From: Qipengyuania vulgaris
Lineage (GTDB): Bacteria > Pseudomonadota > Alphaproteobacteria > Sphingomonadales > Sphingomonadaceae
DNA length: 64,000 bases
Assembly (NCBI GenBank): GCA_000756795.1
Contig: CCSI01000008.1
Coordinates: forward strand, 18,668 to 82,667
Reading direction: 5' to 3'
Every line of letters begins with the position of its first letter. Positions within the stretch are counted from its first letter, which is position 1. Made by a program: the position numbers and the translations under genes. Of this stretch, positions 61,576-64,000 are shown piece after piece. The notes beneath the pieces are model-generated. The model was given only the letters and a program-made list of their open reading frames with translations, had not been told where the DNA came from and ran no database searches.

Positions 61576-61793
61576 GCCAGCTGAAGTTTCGTGAGAACGA
61601 CCACGCCGTTAAGCCCAGCAAAGGCTTCCGCCTCGACCATTCGCGCGGCAAGCTGATGGGTGTGTGTTCGGGTATCAGCCGCTACACCGGCATCGACAGT
61701 ACCTGGGTTCGCCTCGGCTTCGTGGTCGGCGCATTCCTGAGCTTCGGCACCGCGGCTCTCATCTACCTCGCAATCGGTCTGATTGCGGATTGA
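61572..61793 (+). CDS. PspC domain protein
   Basis: A 73-residue PspC-domain protein: FRLDHSRGKLMGVCSGISRY followed by TGIDSTWVRLGFVVGAFLSFG and a C-terminal helix. PspC is an inner-membrane protein of the phage-shock (envelope stress) response. This one is short, essentially the domain alone with an N-terminal basic segment. It is the last gene of the sigma-54-driven unit; no pspA, pspB or pspF is in the window. A perfect 9-bp hairpin follows. Confidence 0.9.
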   Translation: MSQLKFRENDHAVKPSKGFRLDHSRGKLMGVCSGISRYTGIDSTWVRLGFVVGAFLSFGTAALIYLAIGLIAD

Positions 61794-61813
61794 GTTCGAT
61801 CCTTCGAGCGGCC

Positions 61814-61837
61814 ATCCCGGACATGAAGGTCCGGGAT
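61814..61837 (+). terminator. Stem-loop after the PspC operon
   Basis: ATCCCGGAC (61814-61822), loop ATGAAG, GTCCGGGAT (61829-61837): a perfect 9-bp stem 20 bases after the pspC stop. No T-run follows, so it may be a weak or Rho-assisted terminator, shared with the convergent SDR gene. Confidence 0.5.
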
Positions 61838-61889
61838 CGGGCGAGAAGGGTCGGACTTTCCTGTTGGCAGGCAATGCGCCCGCCGCAGA

Positions 61890-62684
61890 TCACATGGCCG
61901 AGATACCGCCGTCGAGCTTGAGCTCCGCACCGGTCATGAACTTGCTCTCGTCACTGGCGAGATAGACCACCGCATTCGCGATATCGTCCGGTTCCCCGAC
62001 CTTGCGCAGGGGAATTTGCCGGGCGAGTTTTTCCATCAGCACATCCTTGTCGAGATTGTGCGACTTCGCCGTTCCGTCGAGGATGGGCGTGTCGACAAAG
62101 GTCGGGTGTACGGAGTTGCAGCGGATATCCATATTGTTCTTCGCGCAATGGAGCGCGATGGATTTCGACAGCATCCACACCGCCGCCTTGCTCGAGTTGT
62201 AGGCGGGCATGGTGTCGCTGGCGATGAGGCCGGCGATGCTGGAGATGTTGATGATGGAGCCGGGCGCATGCTCGCGCATCAGCGGCAAGGCCTTCTGGCA
62301 GCCGTGGAAAATGGAATCGACATTGACCGCAAAGCAGCGCTTCCAGTCGTCGAAATCGCAGGTCTCGATATTCCCGGCGACGCCGATACCCGCATTGTTC
62401 ACCAGCACGTTGAGGCCGCCGATATGCTCGCGTGCGGCATCGACAGCCGCTTCCCACGCGGCAGGGTCCGTGACGTCGTGCTGGATGGAGGCAGCGGTGC
62501 CGTCTCCCAATGCTTCGTTGATGAGGCTCGCGGTTTCGGCAGCGCCATCGCCATTGACGTCGGTGCACAGCACGCGGGCACCTTCTTCGGCGAGACGTCG
62601 GGCATGCGCCCGTCCAAGCCCCTGCGCGGCCCCCGTTACCAGCGCCAGTTTACCTTCGCAGCGGGGTTTGCGCGCCTCGGCCAT
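61890..62684 (-). CDS. Short-chain dehydrogenase/reductase (SDR)
   Basis: A 264-residue classical SDR: cofactor motif TGAAQGLGRAHA, Asp after strand 2 (LCTDVNG), which favours NAD(H), NNAGIGV, catalytic Ser in INISSIAG and YxxxK in PAYNSSKAA. The Tyr-Lys pair is conserved. It resembles bile-acid or steroid/cyclohexanol dehydrogenases in style, but substrate cannot be told. It is last in the operon TPM-TPM-NUDIX-SDR, with two bases between the NUDIX stop and its ATG. Confidence 0.9.
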   Translation of the reverse strand: MAEARKPRCEGKLALVTGAAQGLGRAHARRLAEEGARVLCTDVNGDGAAETASLINEALGDGTAASIQHDVTDPAAWEAAVDAAREHIGGLNVLVNNAGIGVAGNIETCDFDDWKRCFAVNVDSIFHGCQKALPLMREHAPGSIINISSIAGLIASDTMPAYNSSKAAVWMLSKSIALHCAKNNMDIRCNSVHPTFVDTPILDGTAKSHNLDKDVLMEKLARQIPLRKVGEPDDIANAVVYLASDESKFMTGAELKLDGGISAM

Positions 62685-62686
62685 TT

Positions 62687-63232
62687 TCACTCTCCTGAAA
62701 TAATCCCTTGTCCCAGCAGCAGGAGCATACGCACGTCGACGCCGCAACCCTCCTTTCGCTTGGCATCAAGAAAGGCGGGGAGGTCCGACAAGGCCACACG
62801 ATGGACAGTGATGTTCTCGCCCTCAACCCCGCCGCCTTCGCCGATTTTCGTGAGGCCGCGGGCGCGGACCAGTGTGAAACTCTCGCTCACCATCCCGGGC
62901 GAGGAATAGAAGCAGCCTATGTCCTCGAGCGTGGCGGCGCGGTAGCCGGTCTCTTCCTCCAGCTCGCGGCCCGCAGCAGCGAGCGGGTTTTCGTCCTCGG
63001 CACCGTCATCGTCGCCGATGAGACCCGCGGGAAGCTCGATGCAATTGCGGCCCAGCGGTACGCGGTATTGCTCGACCAGCAGGACGTGGTCGTCTTCGTC
63101 CACCGCGAGGATCACAGCAGCGCGGATGCCGCGGCTGCGCGAGACATATTCCCAGCGCCCGCGCTTCTTCGCCGTGACAAAACGGCCCTGCCACATCACC
63201 TCTTCAGGTGCGTCATGGTCGGGAACGGCCAT
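62687..63232 (-). CDS. NUDIX hydrolase (ADP-ribose pyrophosphatase-like)
   Basis: A 181-residue NUDIX protein: LLVEQYRVPLGRNCIELPAG (as in ADP-ribose pyrophosphatases), then the Nudix helix AAGRELEEETGYRA with the RELEEETG metal-binding core, and GCFYSSPGMVSE. Four acidic residues lengthen the loop before the Nudix box. It hydrolyses a nucleoside diphosphate-linked moiety, perhaps ADP-ribose. It starts two bases after the stop of the TPM-domain gene. Confidence 0.9.
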   Translation of the reverse strand: MAVPDHDAPEEVMWQGRFVTAKKRGRWEYVSRSRGIRAAVILAVDEDDHVLLVEQYRVPLGRNCIELPAGLIGDDDGAEDENPLAAAGRELEEETGYRAATLEDIGCFYSSPGMVSESFTLVRARGLTKIGEGGGVEGENITVHRVALSDLPAFLDAKRKEGCGVDVRMLLLLGQGIISGE

Positions 63233-63234
63233 GG

Positions 63235-63909
63235 TCAGACCTCGATAAGCCGGTCGGGTAATTCGTTCTGGTCGTCTTCCTCGCGCGGGAAGTGCTCGGC
63301 CAAAACCTTGCCCACATCGCGCACGCCTGCAGCGAGACCTTCTGCGATGCGTCCACGGCTGACCTCGGCAAGCATGTCGACCATCGCCTCGCCCCAGATT
63401 TCTGCCGGGACACGGGTGGCGATCGCCTCGTCCGCGACTATTTCCGCGCGGTGTTCGCGCATCGAGAGATACAGCAGCACGCCCGTGCGACCATGCGTGC
63501 GGCGCTCGGCTCCGACCTTGAAATGGCGGATGGCTGCCTGGTGCGCGCGCGCCTCCTTCACCGGAGAGGGGATAACCCGAAAACGCAGGATCGGGTGCGA
63601 GAAGCATGCCCAGGTCAGCGCGAATGCCAGCAGGCCGAGCAGGATGGTGACCGTGGCAAGGCCTCCGGTCGTCCAGTCGGTTCCCCAGCCGCCCGTAAGC
63701 TTGTCCCATAGCTCGAGGAAAGGCTCGGGGAATGCTGCAAACAAGCTCATCGCTGAGAATGCCAGCGCAGCTGCCCAGACGAGGATGACGTCGGTATAGC
63801 CGTCCGACCGGTCGGCCAAGACGGTGACGATTTCGCCCGAAGTTGTGAGCTCCGCTTCGGCCACTGCTGCCGTGACGAGGGCGTGTTTCTCTTCGCTAAG
63901 GTAACCCAT
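63235..63909 (-). CDS. TPM-domain membrane protein
   Basis: A 224-residue protein with a TPM (TLP18.3/Psb32/MOLO-1) type domain interrupted by two membrane helices (about residues 40-60 and 82-105). ELTTSGEIVTVLADRSDGY begins the domain and GVLLYLSMREHRAEIVADEAIATRV continues it after the helices. Its function is unknown; family members are often paired with a Gly-rich TPM protein and LemA. The ATG at 63909 shares a base with the stop of the upstream gene (TAATG). Confidence 0.88.
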   Translation of the reverse strand: MGYLSEEKHALVTAAVAEAELTTSGEIVTVLADRSDGYTDVILVWAAALAFSAMSLFAAFPEPFLELWDKLTGGWGTDWTTGGLATVTILLGLLAFALTWACFSHPILRFRVIPSPVKEARAHQAAIRHFKVGAERRTHGRTGVLLYLSMREHRAEIVADEAIATRVPAEIWGEAMVDMLAEVSRGRIAEGLAAGVRDVGKVLAEHFPREEDDQNELPDRLIEV

Positions 63910-64000
63910 TACCAGCCGCCTCCCGCGCCGCCGCCGTTGAAGCCGCCGCCACCGCCGCCGAAGCCGCCGAAACCGCCACCTCCGCCACCGAAGCCGCCAC
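63909..64000 (-). CDS. TPM-domain (YgcG-like) protein, C-terminal fragment
   Basis: Only the last 29 codons are in the window: a Gly/Phe-rich tail (GGFGGGGGGFGGFGGGGGGF, then NGGGAGGGW) ending at TAA 63909-63911. A C-terminal run of this kind is characteristic of YgcG-type TPM proteins, which have a signal peptide, a TPM domain, a membrane helix and a Gly-rich tail. The stop overlaps the next gene's ATG (TAATG). The identity rests on tail composition and the adjacent TPM gene; the rest lies beyond the window. Confidence 0.7.
   Translation of the reverse strand, partial: GGFGGGGGGFGGFGGGGGGFNGGGAGGGW

Noticed and set aside
63912..64000. Tandem GGC/GCC repeat at the window edge
   Set aside because: It is the Gly-rich coding tail of a TPM-domain protein, not a separate repeat element.

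Overview
The window is a continuous, gene-dense stretch of a high-GC alphaproteobacterial chromosome. Gene content and protein style (fused CysN/C, TonB receptor without an STN domain, LOV and HWE-kinase signalling, DUF805 and PspC proteins, an Anbu operon) suggest Sphingomonadales, most likely Erythrobacteraceae; this is inference from protein recognition, not from a marker gene. There are no rRNA or tRNA genes, CRISPR arrays, insertion sequences or prophage genes. Genes are packed with 2-4 base overlaps (ATGA, GTGA, TGATG), so most same-strand runs are probably operons.

Layout. 1-2048: end of a sulfate-activation operon (cysNC plus a DUF2061 protein). 2061-5372: beta-oxidation genes (thiolase divergent from enoyl-CoA hydratase and acyl-CoA dehydrogenase). 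5434-10839: exopolysaccharide export and polymerisation cassette (Wzy/WaaL-like, Wza-like, Wzc-like tyrosine kinase, and an associated protein), facing a glycosyltransferase. 10836-14971: glycosyltransferase, fumarylacetoacetate hydrolase family protein, maleylacetoacetate isomerase, glutaryl-CoA dehydrogenase. 15033-19493: a minus-strand run with an orphan lasso-type B2 protein, a Cys-rich copper-storage-like protein behind an RNA hairpin, a response regulator, an envelope trio (OmpA-like, an unlisted 41-residue membrane peptide, HhH membrane protein) and a von Willebrand lipoprotein. 19696-27064: flippase, gpsA and tsaD divergent from hemC, hemD and a mitofilin-like protein, then an ubiquinone hydroxylase. 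27108-32575: DsbD-like reductase, lipoprotein, uvrB and a DUF3617-like lipoprotein with an EF-hand loop.

32621-38886: alpha/beta hydrolase, the four-gene Anbu operon (ATP-grasp, alpha-E, transglutaminase, Anbu proteasome homologue), a LuxR-type regulator with a degenerate receiver, and an extensin-like protein. 38986-43142: an sdpR-sdpI pair under a perfect operator, a VOC protein, a TagD-like/LicD cassette and putP. 43260-48492: blue-light LOV protein, CheB-CheR-PAS-HWE kinase, a response regulator behind an EcfG-type promoter, and a membrane protein. 48560-56052: patatin-like lipoprotein, bipA, a large TonB receptor and two DUF805 proteins, two of these genes being followed by look-alike terminators. 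56049-61064: an YbbA/YbbP-type ABC system, an arylesterase and recF. 61217-61793: a consensus sigma-54 promoter driving two paralogous 39-residue membrane peptides and a PspC protein. 61890-64000: an operon of TPM, TPM, NUDIX and SDR genes, cut by the window edge.

The best candidate for an undescribed system is the sigma-54/twin-peptide/PspC unit at 61126-61793. Next come the LOV-kinase-regulator locus, the hairpin-controlled copper-storage gene and the SdpRI pair with its operator on the start codon.
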